Shown: positions 24,740 to 33,389 of the stretch, one piece after another
Numbering within the stretch: the stretch's first letter is position 1
How the letters are laid out: each line of letters opens with the position of its first letter
Assembly: GCF_965279055.1 (NCBI RefSeq)
Contig: NZ_OZ257125.1
Span: forward strand, 2,914,001 to 2,978,000
Origin: Hydrocarboniphaga sp965279055
GTDB lineage: Bacteria; Pseudomonadota; Gammaproteobacteria; Nevskiales; Nevskiaceae
DNA length: 64,000 nt
Reading direction: 5' to 3'
The notes under the pieces: model-generated
What the model was told of the DNA's origin: nothing
Databases searched by the model: none
What the model saw: only the letters and a program-made list of their open reading frames with translations
Program-made: the position numbers and the translations under genes

Positions 24740-26254
24740 TCAGTTGTTGCGGATGCGGCCGACGCGTTCGGAGGTGTCGCCGGCGGGGTCGATCGCGACT
24801 ACTTCGTCGCCGAGATCGCGCGACAGCCCGTACTTGCGCAGCTTCTCGACCAACGTCGTGCGGCGCGTGTTGAGCAGCTTGGCCGCATGCGCGACGACGC
24901 CGTCGGATTTCTCCAGCGCCTGGCGGATCAGCGTCATCTCGATGGCCTCGATGTGATCCTTCAGGTTCATGCCCTCCGGCGGCAGCTCGGTCAGCGAGGC
25001 GGCGCGCGACGCCTGCAGCGCGCTTAGTTCGGCGTTCGCGTTGGCCGGCTGCGACTGACGCGCCTCGTCGCGCGTTCCCGAAGGCGGCGCTGCGACGGCG
25101 CTGACGGTGCCGCGATACTGGCGCGGCAGATCCGCGGCGCTGACCTCGCGGCCCGGATGCAGCACCGCCAGGCGCTCGAACAGGTTGGACAGCTCACGCA
25201 CGTTGCCAGGCCAGTGGTAGGAGCGCAGCGCGTGGATCGCGTCCGGCAGCAGGCGCGCCTGGCCGTGGCCGTTGCGCTCCATGACCTTGGTCAGATCGTC
25301 CATCAGCAGCGGCAGATCTTCGAGCCGCTCGCGCAGCGGCGGCATCTCGATCGGGAACACGTTGAGACGGTAGTACAGATCCTCGCGGAAGCTGCCCTTG
25401 ATGATCGATTCTTCGAGGTTGCGATGCGTCGCGGCGATGATGCGCACGTCGCAGCGCTGGCTGCGCGTGCCGCCGACGCGCTCGAAGGTGCGCTCCTGCA
25501 GCACGCGCAGAATCTTCACCTGCATCGACAGCGCCATGTCGCCGATCTCGTCGAGAAACAGCGTACCGCCGTCGGCCATTTCGAAGCGGCCCTTGCGCGC
25601 GGTGATGGCGCCGGTGAACGCGCCTTTTTCGTGGCCGAACAGTTCGGATTCGAGCAGCTCGGACGGAATCGCGCCGCAGTTGACCGCGACGAAAGGATGG
25701 TCGCGGCGCGCCGACTGATCGTGCACCGCGCGCGCGGCGACTTCCTTGCCGGTGCCGGATTCGCCGGTCACCATCACGGTGGAATCGAAGGGCGCGACCT
25801 GCGCGATCATCTGACGCACGCGGCGCATCGGCGCCGAGTTTCCGGTCGGGCCGGAACGGCGCACCGCCGCGGCTTCGCGATCCATGCGCAGCAGGCCGGC
25901 ACGGCGCAGCAGTTCGTTGAGCTGGGTGTATTTGACCGGTGCTTCCACCGGCAACAGCGCGGATTCGTCGAGGCCGAAACGCTCGCGCGCACGCTCGAAA
26001 TAAGGTTGCAGCACCAGCAGCGGCGGGTGATAGCGATCGCGCTTGAGCCAGTCGACGAAGCGCTCCAGCGTTTCGAACTCCGGCTCGCTGCCGATGATGA
26101 CCGCAATCCAGTCCTGCGGCCGATGCTCGCTAAGGCGGATCTCGGCGGCGCTGGCGACTTCGACCGGGCGGTAATCGATAAATTGCAGGATGGCGGCGTG
26201 CGCGGCCGAGCGTTCGGCGTCGCTGTCAATGATCAGTACACGCGATTCGGACAT
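24740..26254 (-). CDS. fleQ: Sigma-54-dependent flagellar master activator FleQ/FlrA
   Basis: Bacterial enhancer-binding protein, 504 residues. Residues 1-120 form the FleQ-type receiver-like domain without a phosphorylatable Asp. The AAA+ domain has Walker A GESGTGKE (164-171), the sigma-54-contacting GAFTGA loop (211-216), GGTLFLDEIGD (Walker B) and the arginine-finger region FREDLYYRLNVFPI. A Fis-type helix-turn-helix ends the protein (about 455-495, GVVAHAAKLLNTRRTTLVEKLRKYG). It probably drives the -24/-12 promoters of fliE and fliL. It lies 24 bases after the small receiver gene. Confidence 0.95.
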   Translation of the reverse strand: MSESRVLIIDSDAERSAAHAAILQFIDYRPVEVASAAEIRLSEHRPQDWIAVIIGSEPEFETLERFVDWLKRDRYHPPLLVLQPYFERARERFGLDESALLPVEAPVKYTQLNELLRRAGLLRMDREAAAVRRSGPTGNSAPMRRVRQMIAQVAPFDSTVMVTGESGTGKEVAARAVHDQSARRDHPFVAVNCGAIPSELLESELFGHEKGAFTGAITARKGRFEMADGGTLFLDEIGDMALSMQVKILRVLQERTFERVGGTRSQRCDVRIIAATHRNLEESIIKGSFREDLYYRLNVFPIEMPPLRERLEDLPLLMDDLTKVMERNGHGQARLLPDAIHALRSYHWPGNVRELSNLFERLAVLHPGREVSAADLPRQYRGTVSAVAAPPSGTRDEARQSQPANANAELSALQASRAASLTELPPEGMNLKDHIEAIEMTLIRQALEKSDGVVAHAAKLLNTRRTTLVEKLRKYGLSRDLGDEVVAIDPAGDTSERVGRIRNN

Positions 26255-26278
26255 GACGGGATATTAGCTTGGCTTGAG

Positions 26279-26656
26279 CTAGCCGGCCGCCTTGCCGCTG
26301 TGTGCCGCCAGGAATTGCGCGATCTGATGCTCGTAAGCGTTCTTTCCAACGAAGCCGTCGGCGCCGGCGGCGGCCGCGTGCTCGCGATGTTCGGCGTCGT
26401 CGTAGTAGCTGGCGATGACGATGTGCGGTGCGCGCTCCTGCGCCTTGATCAGCCGCGTCGCCTGCAGGCCGCCCATGCCGGGCATGACCAGATCCATGAT
26501 GATCAGATCGGGGTGGAGTTCTTCCGCCAGACGCACCGCGTCGAAACCGTCGTAGCCGAAGCCAACTACTTCGACCGTCGCCATCGGCGCCAACAGGTGC
26601 TTGGACAAAGCCAAAAATGCCTGGTTATCGTCGACGAGCAAAGTGCGCAATTTCAT
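26279..26656 (-). CDS. Single-domain response regulator
   Basis: A stand-alone receiver domain of 125 residues, MKLRTLLVDDNQAFLALSKHLL, with the acidic pair DD (9-10) and the phosphoacceptor in LIIMDLVMPGMGG. The conserved Lys follows in GADGFVGKNA. The chosen ATG has AGAGG upstream. An alternative TTG 20 codons earlier would overlap the rpoN stop as TTGA, a coupling arrangement, but adds an odd charged extension. It lies between rpoN and fleQ, an arrangement also known around rpoN2 of Xanthomonas. The output partner is unknown. Confidence 0.88.
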   Translation of the reverse strand: MKLRTLLVDDNQAFLALSKHLLAPMATVEVVGFGYDGFDAVRLAEELHPDLIIMDLVMPGMGGLQATRLIKAQERAPHIVIASYYDDAEHREHAAAAGADGFVGKNAYEHQIAQFLAAHSGKAAG

Positions 26657-26712
26657 ATCCCTCTTCCGTCCCTCAAGTGGCTCACGTCGCTGCGCGACGT
26701 CGCCGTAATCAT

Positions 26713-28185
26713 TCAACCCGCCACGGCCTGAACCCGCTGCGCCCTAGCTGGCGCTGCGGCGATCCGCATCCCTTCCCGATACTTTGCCACCGTTCTGCGC
26801 GCAACGTTTACACCGCGGCGCGCCAGCAGTGCGGCGATATCGCCATCTGACAAAGGGTTCATCCGATTTTCGCCGTCGATGATCTTGCGGATCATCGCGC
26901 GGACCGCGGTGCCCGAGGTGTCCGCATCGCGTCCCGCGATCTGCACCGGGAAGAATGCCTTCAATGGGTATACACCCCAAGGCGTCAAAGCGTACTTGTT
27001 GGCAACCACGCGACTAACGGTCGATTCGTGCACGCCGATGGCCTCCGCAACGTCCATCAGGTTCAGCGGCGCCATCGCCTCTTCGCCGTTTTTCAGGAAA
27101 CCGGCCTGGCGCTGGAACACCACCTGCGCGGTTCTCAGCAAGGTTTCCTGGCGCATTTCCAGGCCGCGCACCAGCCAGCGAGCCTCGTTGAGCTGGTCGC
27201 GCAGCGCGCGATGCTGGCCGGCGCCGCCGATGGCCTTCTCGTAGCCGCGATTGACGCGCACGCGCGGCAGCGTGCCCGGGTTGAGTTCGACGCGCCAGGC
27301 GCCGCGCTGGCCGGTCACGATCACTTCCGGCACCACCGCCTGCGCCGGCATCGCCCCGGCCGCGCCGGGCTTTGGATCCAGCGCCCTGATCAGGCCCAGC
27401 GCCTGGTGTACCTGCGCGACGCGGTGATCGACGACTTCGGCCAGCGCGTGTTCGGTGAGCTCGCCCAGTTGCGGCAGGTAGTCGGCGACGATGCGCAGGG
27501 CCAGGCTGCGGCCCGGCGTCTGCCGTGGCAGCGCCTGCAGCTGCAGGCACAGGCATTCGCTCAGGTTTCGCGCGGCGAAGCCGGTCGGCTCGACGCTCTG
27601 CACCAGGGTCAGCGCGGCTTCGAGTTCGGCCAGCGTGTAGCCAGCCTCGGGGGGCAGCTTTTCCAGCAGCGACTCCAGCGTTTCGCTCAAATAGCCGCTG
27701 TCGTCGACCGCGTCGATGATCGCGGCGACCAGCTCGGCAGTGCGCGCGTCGCTGACCACCAGCTGCAACTGCGACAGAGCCATCAGCCGCGGATCGGTCG
27801 GCAGCACGTCCGGCACGCGCGAGGCGGCGGATTCGCCGTCCTCGTCCATCGGCTCGCCGCCGGTCCAGCTTTCGCTGCTGGACCAGTCGAAATCGGCCTC
27901 GACCTGCTCGTGGGCGCCGGCGTCGGCACCGCTGACTTCCAGCGCCGCCGGCTCGACTTCGGCGGCGGCCGGGGCCTGGGTTTCGCCGACGACGAAGTCG
28001 CTGTCGGACTCCATGTCGTCGACTTCCTCGGCCTCGAGCATCAGGTTGGAGTCCAAGGCCTGGCGGACTTCCATCTCCAGCTCCTGCGAGGTCAGCTGCA
28101 GCAGCCGGATCGACTGCAGCAGCTGCTGCGTCATCACCTGGGACTGCCCGACCTGGATCTTCATCTGAGGCTTCAGATTTTTCAT
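26713..28185 (-). CDS. rpoN: RNA polymerase sigma-54 factor, probably the flagellar paralogue
   Basis: A 490-residue RpoN. Region I (1-50, glutamine-rich, SQVMTQQLLQSIRLLQLTS), an acidic region II, the core-binding domain, the helix-turn-helix around VAEAIGVHESTVSRVVANKY and the RpoN box ARRTVAKYRE (462-471) are all present. The sequence continues about 20 residues past the box, slightly more than usual. It is not in the common lptB-rpoN-hpf setting but next to fleQ, which suggests a second, motility-dedicated copy; that is inference. Confidence 0.95.
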   Translation of the reverse strand: MKNLKPQMKIQVGQSQVMTQQLLQSIRLLQLTSQELEMEVRQALDSNLMLEAEEVDDMESDSDFVVGETQAPAAAEVEPAALEVSGADAGAHEQVEADFDWSSSESWTGGEPMDEDGESAASRVPDVLPTDPRLMALSQLQLVVSDARTAELVAAIIDAVDDSGYLSETLESLLEKLPPEAGYTLAELEAALTLVQSVEPTGFAARNLSECLCLQLQALPRQTPGRSLALRIVADYLPQLGELTEHALAEVVDHRVAQVHQALGLIRALDPKPGAAGAMPAQAVVPEVIVTGQRGAWRVELNPGTLPRVRVNRGYEKAIGGAGQHRALRDQLNEARWLVRGLEMRQETLLRTAQVVFQRQAGFLKNGEEAMAPLNLMDVAEAIGVHESTVSRVVANKYALTPWGVYPLKAFFPVQIAGRDADTSGTAVRAMIRKIIDGENRMNPLSDGDIAALLARRGVNVARRTVAKYREGMRIAAAPARAQRVQAVAG

Positions 28186-28270
28186 GGCAACTCCTCCACA
28201 CCGAGACCAGACGGCCTCTAATGGAAGCCATACTCGCTGCGATCGCCAGGGCGGCCCATCGGAGTATGCC

Positions 28271-28300
28271 TGACGTCTTGTAAGGTTAAACCTTACGTCA
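28271..28300. promoter_or_regulatory. Palindrome upstream of rpoN
   Basis: GTAAGGTT-A-AACCTTAC is a perfect palindrome at 28280-28296, flanked by TGAC on one side and GTCA on the other. It is AT-rich and has no T run, so it is not a typical terminator. It lies about 95 bases upstream of rpoN and 50 bases beyond the stop of the LuxR-type regulator gene. An operator for rpoN transcription is the best guess. Confidence 0.5.
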
Positions 28301-28345
28301 GAAACAGCCGGTTACAAGTTTGGACACCGTTCTTTACAAACGCGC

Positions 28346-28990
28346 TCAGCGCTCTCCCGCCTGCAGCTCATGGCGCACTGCGTAATGCAGCAAGGCATTG
28401 ATATTGCTCAGCTCCAGCGCCTGCATCAAGCGCGAGCGATGGGTCTCCACGGTCTTTACCGACAGCCCCATCAGCGCCGCGATCTCCTTGGTCGATTTGC
28501 CGCGGCCCAGCAGTTGCAGCACTTCGCGCTGGCGCGTCGGAAGAATGACGCTGGGTTCGTCTTGTCTACTACGCCGGCGATCGATCGCAAACCGTGCCAG
28601 CTGCGGGCTCAGGTACGGGTTGCCTACCGCGACCGCGCGCAGCGCGATCTCCAGTTCGGCAGGCTCGGCGGCCTTGGAGACGAAGCCGAGCACGCCGGCG
28701 CGCAACCCGGCCTGGACCTGGGCGTTGTCGATCTGCGCCGACAGCAACAGCACTTTCACCTGTGGCAGATGACGGTTGATGCGCCGCGCGATGTCGAGCG
28801 CGGTGCCGCCCTGCAGGGTCATCTCGGTGACGACGATGTCCGGGGGACGCTCGGCCAGAATCTCCAGCAACTCCGGGCCGGAACCGATCTCGTCGACGAC
28901 GCTGACGCCGCGGAACTGCTCCATCAGCATTCGCAAGCCGGCACGGACCAGCGGCTGCGGGTCGGCCAGAAGGACGCGGATCGATTTCAC
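28346..28990 (-). CDS. LuxR/NarL-type response regulator with Glu at the phosphorylation site
   Basis: A 214-residue regulator with a receiver-like domain (1-120) and a C-terminal LuxR-type helix-turn-helix (about 148-206, LPTRQREVLQLLGRGKSTKEIAALMGLSVKTVETH). The receiver is atypical. The second acidic pocket residue is D10 (LLADPQP), but the phosphoacceptor position of NarL-type receivers (PDxxxxD) is occupied by E56 in PDIVVTEMTLQGG. The switch Ser and Lys are kept (LLSAQ, GFVSKAAE). Glu may mimic the phosphorylated state, so activity may not depend on a kinase. It is divergent from a hybrid sensor kinase gene. Confidence 0.9.
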   Translation of the reverse strand: MKSIRVLLADPQPLVRAGLRMLMEQFRGVSVVDEIGSGPELLEILAERPPDIVVTEMTLQGGTALDIARRINRHLPQVKVLLLSAQIDNAQVQAGLRAGVLGFVSKAAEPAELEIALRAVAVGNPYLSPQLARFAIDRRRSRQDEPSVILPTRQREVLQLLGRGKSTKEIAALMGLSVKTVETHRSRLMQALELSNINALLHYAVRHELQAGER

Positions 28991-29132
28991 AGCGCTCCCT
29001 GTGTCGCGTGGATGCGGCCGCTGTCTGCGCAGGCCGTCTGAGTACCGAGCATGATACGACGGCCATGCCGGCGCGACAGGAACGGCTTTTTGGCATCATG
29101 CAGCCTGCCCGCTAACCCGCCGCGACGACGCC

Positions 29133-31703
29133 GTGGCTGCCCCCACACCAGCGACTGAAATGAACAGCAAGGGATGGCCGCAGGGCCCGGGTGAAACCCC
29201 GCAACTGGTGCGCGAATTCGACTGGGCCCAGACCAGCCTGGGCGCGATCCGGAGCTGGCCGCAAAGCCGGCGCACCGCGGTCGACATCGTGCTCCACTCA
29301 CCGATCGCGATGGTGCTGATGTGCGGACCCGATCACGTGATGATCTACAACGACGCCTACTCGCTGATCGCCGGTCCGCGGCATCCGCAGGCGCTCGGCG
29401 GCACCGTGCCGGACATCTGGCCGGAAATCTGGGACAACTGGAACCGCGGCATCATCGAGGCCGGCTTTCGCGGCGAGGTGGTGTCGCATACCGACCAGCG
29501 CATGCAGGTCAGGCGCAGCGGCGTCGAGGAGGAGGTCTGGTTCGACCTCTATTACACGCCGGTACGCGACGAACAGCAGCAGGTCTGGGCCGTGTTGTGC
29601 ACCGTGATAGAAATCACACAACGGGTGCTGAGCGAACGCCGCCAGCGGCAGAACGAAGACGAACTGCGCGAATTGGCCGACAGCCTGGCCGTCGAACGCG
29701 AGGCAGTGCGCGCCGCCAACCGGCAACTCGCGGCCGAAACCGAGTCGCTGCGCGAGCTGTTCCAGAACGCGCCCAGCTTCATGGCCGTGCTGCGCGGGCC
29801 GGATCATGTTTTCGCACTGGTCAACGAGCCGTACCGCCGGCTGGTTGGCGGCCGCGACGTGATCGGCCAGCCGCTGTTACAGGCCCTGCCGGAGATTCGC
29901 GACCAGGGCTATGCCGATCTGCTCGATCAGGTCTATGCCACCGGAGAGGCCTTCATCGGCCGCAAGATGCCGGTGCTGCTGCAGACCGAATCCGGTGCAC
30001 ATGAGCGCCTGCTCGATTTCGTCTATCAGCCGATCCGCAACCGCAGCGGCGAGATCGTCAGCATCTTCGTCGAAGGCACCGACGTCACCGATCGCAGCGC
30101 CGCCGAAGAGCGCCTGCAGATCGCGCAGCGCGCCGGCGGTATCGGCACTTTCGAGTGGTATCCGCAGACCGGCAAGCTCACGGTGTCCGACGAATTCCGC
30201 CAGCTGTGGGGCTTGCCCGCGGATATCGACGTCACCGACACGCTGCTGGTGGATCTGGTCCACAGCGAGGATCGCGACAAGACCGGCCCGTACCGCCTCG
30301 CCGAGGGCAACCCGCTGGACTACACCGAGTACCGCGTGAGCCGCGCCGATACCGGTGAGTCGCGCTGGATCGCACGCCGCGGCGAAGTGCTGCGCAGCGC
30401 CCAGGGCGCGTCCGAACGCTATGTCGGCGCCTGCTTCGACATCACCGATCGCAAGCGCATCGAAGACGAACTGCGCGTGCTCGCCGACACGCTGGAGCAG
30501 CGCGTCGCCAGCGAAATCGCCGAACGTTCGCGCGCCGAAGATGCACTGCGCCAGGCAAAGAAAATGGAAGCAGTCGGCCAGCTCACCGGCGGCATCGCGC
30601 ACGACTTCAACAATCTGCTGCAGGGCATCGTCGGCTCGCTGGATCTGGTGCAGACCTATATCGCGCGCGGCCGCGCCACCGAGGCCGACCGCTTCGTGCA
30701 CAGCGCGATGAGCTCGGCCAATCGCGCTGCTGCGCTGACCCATCGCCTGCTCGCGTTCGCGCGGCGTCAGCCACTGGATCCGAAGCCGATCGGGGTCAAC
30801 CAGCTGATCGCGTCGATGGACGATCTGCTGCGGCGCTCGCTGGGCGTGGCGATCGAGCTGGAGATGGTGCTCGCCGGCGGTTTGTGGATGACGCGCTGCG
30901 ACGCCAACCAGCTCGAGAACGCGATTCTGAATCTGGCGATCAATGCGCGCGACGCGATGCCGCAGGGCGGACGCCTGACCATCGAAACCTGCAACACGCA
31001 TCTGGACCAGGCCCATCTCGCGCGGCAGCGCGACGTGGCGCCGGGGCAGTACGTCTGCATCTGCGTCAGCGACACCGGCATCGGCATGGCACCAGACGTG
31101 GCCGAGCGCGCTTTCGATCCGTTCTTCACCACCAAGCCGATCGGCCAGGGTACCGGCCTGGGCCTGTCGATGATTTACGGCTTCACGCGCCAGTCCGACG
31201 GCTACGCCAGGATCTACAGCGACGCCGGCCAGGGCACGACGGTGAAGCTGTATCTGCCGCGCTTTCTCGGCGAAGCCGGCGCCGCCGCCGCCGAGCCGGT
31301 CGCCGACGCGCAGGTATCGGCCGCGCCGGGGCGCACGATCCTGGTCGTCGAGGACGAGCGCGTGGTGCGCAATCTGGTCGTCGAAGTGCTCAGCGATCTC
31401 GGCTATCGCGTGCTGGAGGCCGCCGACGGGCCTTCGGCACTGAAACTGATCGACGGCGAAATACGCATCGATCTGCTGCTGACCGACATCGGCCTGCCCG
31501 GCATGAACGGCCACCTGGTCGCCGATGCCGCTCGCGGAAAACGTCCCGGCCTGAAAGTGTTGTTCATGACCGGCTATGCGGAGAATGCCGCGGTTTCCAG
31601 CGGCTTTCTGGCGCCGGGGATGCAGCTGATGACCAAGCCGTTCGCCATGAGCACGCTGGCGACGCGCGTCAGCGAAATCATGAAATCGCCGGGCGATGGC
31701 TGA
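29133..31703 (+). CDS. Hybrid sensor histidine kinase with PAS domains and C-terminal receiver
   Basis: An 856-residue kinase without membrane segments, so probably cytosolic. The order is a PAS/GAF-like N-terminal region (about 30-180), a coiled-coil linker, two PAS domains (about 205-330 and 340-450), then HisKA with AHDFNNLL (His near 488), HATPase_c with N-box NAILNLAINARDAM, DTGIGMAP and GTGLGLSMIYG, and a receiver domain with its Asp in LLLTDIGLPGMNG (about 784). Translation can start at GTG 29133 or ATG 29160. The neighbouring divergent regulator lacks a normal phosphoacceptor, so its true partner is unclear. Confidence 0.92.
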   Translation: MAAPTPATEMNSKGWPQGPGETPQLVREFDWAQTSLGAIRSWPQSRRTAVDIVLHSPIAMVLMCGPDHVMIYNDAYSLIAGPRHPQALGGTVPDIWPEIWDNWNRGIIEAGFRGEVVSHTDQRMQVRRSGVEEEVWFDLYYTPVRDEQQQVWAVLCTVIEITQRVLSERRQRQNEDELRELADSLAVEREAVRAANRQLAAETESLRELFQNAPSFMAVLRGPDHVFALVNEPYRRLVGGRDVIGQPLLQALPEIRDQGYADLLDQVYATGEAFIGRKMPVLLQTESGAHERLLDFVYQPIRNRSGEIVSIFVEGTDVTDRSAAEERLQIAQRAGGIGTFEWYPQTGKLTVSDEFRQLWGLPADIDVTDTLLVDLVHSEDRDKTGPYRLAEGNPLDYTEYRVSRADTGESRWIARRGEVLRSAQGASERYVGACFDITDRKRIEDELRVLADTLEQRVASEIAERSRAEDALRQAKKMEAVGQLTGGIAHDFNNLLQGIVGSLDLVQTYIARGRATEADRFVHSAMSSANRAAALTHRLLAFARRQPLDPKPIGVNQLIASMDDLLRRSLGVAIELEMVLAGGLWMTRCDANQLENAILNLAINARDAMPQGGRLTIETCNTHLDQAHLARQRDVAPGQYVCICVSDTGIGMAPDVAERAFDPFFTTKPIGQGTGLGLSMIYGFTRQSDGYARIYSDAGQGTTVKLYLPRFLGEAGAAAAEPVADAQVSAAPGRTILVVEDERVVRNLVVEVLSDLGYRVLEAADGPSALKLIDGEIRIDLLLTDIGLPGMNGHLVADAARGKRPGLKVLFMTGYAENAAVSSGFLAPGMQLMTKPFAMSTLATRVSEIMKSPGDG

Positions 31704-31790
31704 GACATCCGCGCGGTGTTCAGTTGCGGGTTGGTTGCGGCTAATAACGTGTCGGCCAACGACAACGCCTGGAACGAAAGGGAGTTCATC

Positions 31791-32207
31791 ATGAGCGGCG
31801 GAAAGAAATTACTGATCGGTATTGCAGTGCTGCTGGTGCTCGCGTTTCTGGCGATCGTCTTCTGGCCACGCGGTATCAAGGTCGAAAAGAACGAGGCGGG
31901 CGCCGTGGTCGTCGAAGAACCGGCACCGGCCAGCGCGGAAGACAAAGTTGCGTTCGATCGTCGCAAGGCCGCGTCGGCCTGCCGCGTCGGCGTCATGCAG
32001 AGCCTGAAAGATCCGGCCACCGCCGAGTTCGTCGAAGAACTCGACGCCACGCCTTTCGTCGCCGAAGACAACGGCGACTACAGCTTCAAGATCGCGGTAC
32101 GCGCGCGCAACGAAACCGGGGTGGTCACGCGCCAGATCGAATGCCGCGCGCATCCGGAAGCCGAAGGCTGGAGCATCGCCAAGCTCGCCGAGATCGGATC
32201 ACCGTAA
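31791..32207 (+). CDS. Small membrane-anchored protein, function unknown
   Basis: A 138-residue protein with an N-terminal membrane helix (about 7-25, LLIGIAVLLVLAFLAIVFW), an acidic linker, and a compact domain with ACRVGVMQSLKDPATAEFVEE and VVTRQIECRAHP. The two cysteines could pair. The chosen ATG is preceded by AAAGGGAG; an earlier in-frame ATG has no such site. The periplasmic domain is reminiscent of small proteins that carry 'R...KDPxSAxF', but I cannot name the family. Confidence 0.78.
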   Translation: MSGGKKLLIGIAVLLVLAFLAIVFWPRGIKVEKNEAGAVVVEEPAPASAEDKVAFDRRKAASACRVGVMQSLKDPATAEFVEELDATPFVAEDNGDYSFKIAVRARNETGVVTRQIECRAHPEAEGWSIAKLAEIGSP

Positions 32208-32229
32208 TTGATTCGCGCTGCGCGGGCGC

Positions 32230-32571
32230 TTACTGCGTCGGCGCCGCCGGAACGGCGCGTAGCGTTTCGATCAGAGTTGCCGCCGCCTCGTAGATCATGT
32301 CGAGCGGATGCGAGCGGCAACGCTGGTCGACGAACTCGACCATTTCGCGAACCTCGCTCGGCGCCATGTCGAAACCGGCGCCGTTGGCGCCGGATACATA
32401 ACCCGACAGCCAGGACTCGAACAGCAAGGTCTGGCCAGGCAGCTTGCGCATCGCGGTCCACTCTTCGCAGCTCTTGCTGCCGACGCCGTACACCGTGTGG
32501 CCGGCGACAGCGGGGCAGTCGACGCTCGCCAGCAGCATTGCACTGAGCATCACGGCAATACGAGTGTTCAA
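32230..32571 (-). CDS. Small periplasmic HdeA/Rap1a-like protein
   Basis: About 113 residues with a signal peptide. From the TTG at 32571 the sequence is MNTRIAVMLSAMLLASVDCP, cleaved near AVAG; an ATG at 32550 is an alternative that would lack the positive N-region. The mature part, SCEEWTAMR, then ESWLSGYVSGAN and a C-terminal RCRSHPLDMIYEAA, resembles the small disulfide-stabilised periplasmic proteins grouped as HdeA/Rap1a-like (pattern SC..W....WxxGYxSG.N). That similarity is from memory and is moderate. The function is unknown. Confidence 0.7.
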   Translation of the reverse strand: MNTRIAVMLSAMLLASVDCPAVAGHTVYGVGSKSCEEWTAMRKLPGQTLLFESWLSGYVSGANGAGFDMAPSEVREMVEFVDQRCRSHPLDMIYEAAATLIETLRAVPAAPTQ

Positions 32572-32660
32572 GCGCTGCCCCGAGCTATCGACGGTGCGGA
32601 AATATACGACGCTCGCCGCGGAATCAACGAAGGAAATCCGGGCTACGGCAACCTTGCTTT

Positions 32661-33113
32661 TCAGCCGGCGCGTGCGCTCTTGGCACTGGACAACACGCCG
32701 ACCAGCGTGATCAGCAAGCCGCTGAAACCGATCAGCAGCGACAGCAGCGCATGGCCCTGTATGCCCGACCAGACCTGCAGTTGCTCGAACGACATCGCCG
32801 GCTCGGTGAAACCATTGGCGAAGCGGTACTGCAGCGGCGGGACGGTCGTCGATGCGTCGTCGCTGGCGATGCCGATCGGCATCTGCAGCCCGCTGAGCTT
32901 GCTCAGATCGAAACGTGCCGGCGGCGGAAAAGCTGCCAGGATCTCGGGGAATGCCGCCGCGTTCGCCGGGATCGCGCCGGTTGCGGTCAGAGTCGTCAGC
33001 ATCGTCACGCGATCGGCCTGCGCGAACCAGCCGCGAAGATTGCCCAGGTTCACCAGCAGGCCAGCCGCGGTGATGACCAGGCCTAGGATCGAGAGCCAGT
33101 TTGCGAGTTTCAT
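32661..33113 (-). CDS. Small inner-membrane protein, function unknown
   Basis: A 150-residue protein with a membrane segment at each end: about 6-24 (WLSILGLVITAAGLLVNL) and 119-141 (ALLSLLIGFSGLLITLVGVL). Between them is a polar domain of about 90 residues that would face the periplasm, including AFPPPARFDLSKLSGLQMPIG. AGGA lies just upstream of the ATG. I do not recognise it. It is followed on the same strand by the HdeA/Rap1a-like gene. Confidence 0.72.
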   Translation of the reverse strand: MKLANWLSILGLVITAAGLLVNLGNLRGWFAQADRVTMLTTLTATGAIPANAAAFPEILAAFPPPARFDLSKLSGLQMPIGIASDDASTTVPPLQYRFANGFTEPAMSFEQLQVWSGIQGHALLSLLIGFSGLLITLVGVLSSAKSARAG

Positions 33114-33189
33114 AGGTCCTGTGTGGCCGAGCTGTTGGGCTGCGGGCGCGCCGCAAGCCGTGTCGTCACCGGATTATCGCGAGAAGAAT

Positions 33190-33266
33190 TGGTCGGGGCG
33201 ACAGGATTTGAACCTGCGACCCTTTGCCCCCCAGGCAAATGCGCTACCAGGCTGCGCTACGCCCCG
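33190..33266 (-). tRNA. proL: tRNA-Pro (anticodon GGG)
   Basis: A 77-nt tRNA with the CCA encoded. The acceptor stem CGGGGCG/CGCCCCG, D-arm AGCGCAGCCTGGTAGCGC, anticodon arm TTTGC-CTGGGGG-GCAAA with GGG at positions 34-36, and T-arm AGGTTCAAATCC are all present. It follows the merR-type gene on the same strand, the common ihfA-merR-tRNA-Pro arrangement. The symbol is by analogy with the E. coli GGG-decoding proline tRNA. Confidence 0.96.
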
Positions 33267-33389
33267 ACCGGATGCTGCTGACTTGCGATATGGCGCCGGT
33301 ACTACTGCGGTTGGAGGTGGCCGCACCGGGTGCCTGCAAGGCCGCGCATGTTAGCCGAAGCCGGCCGGCCGGTACAGCGCGGGAGCGGG

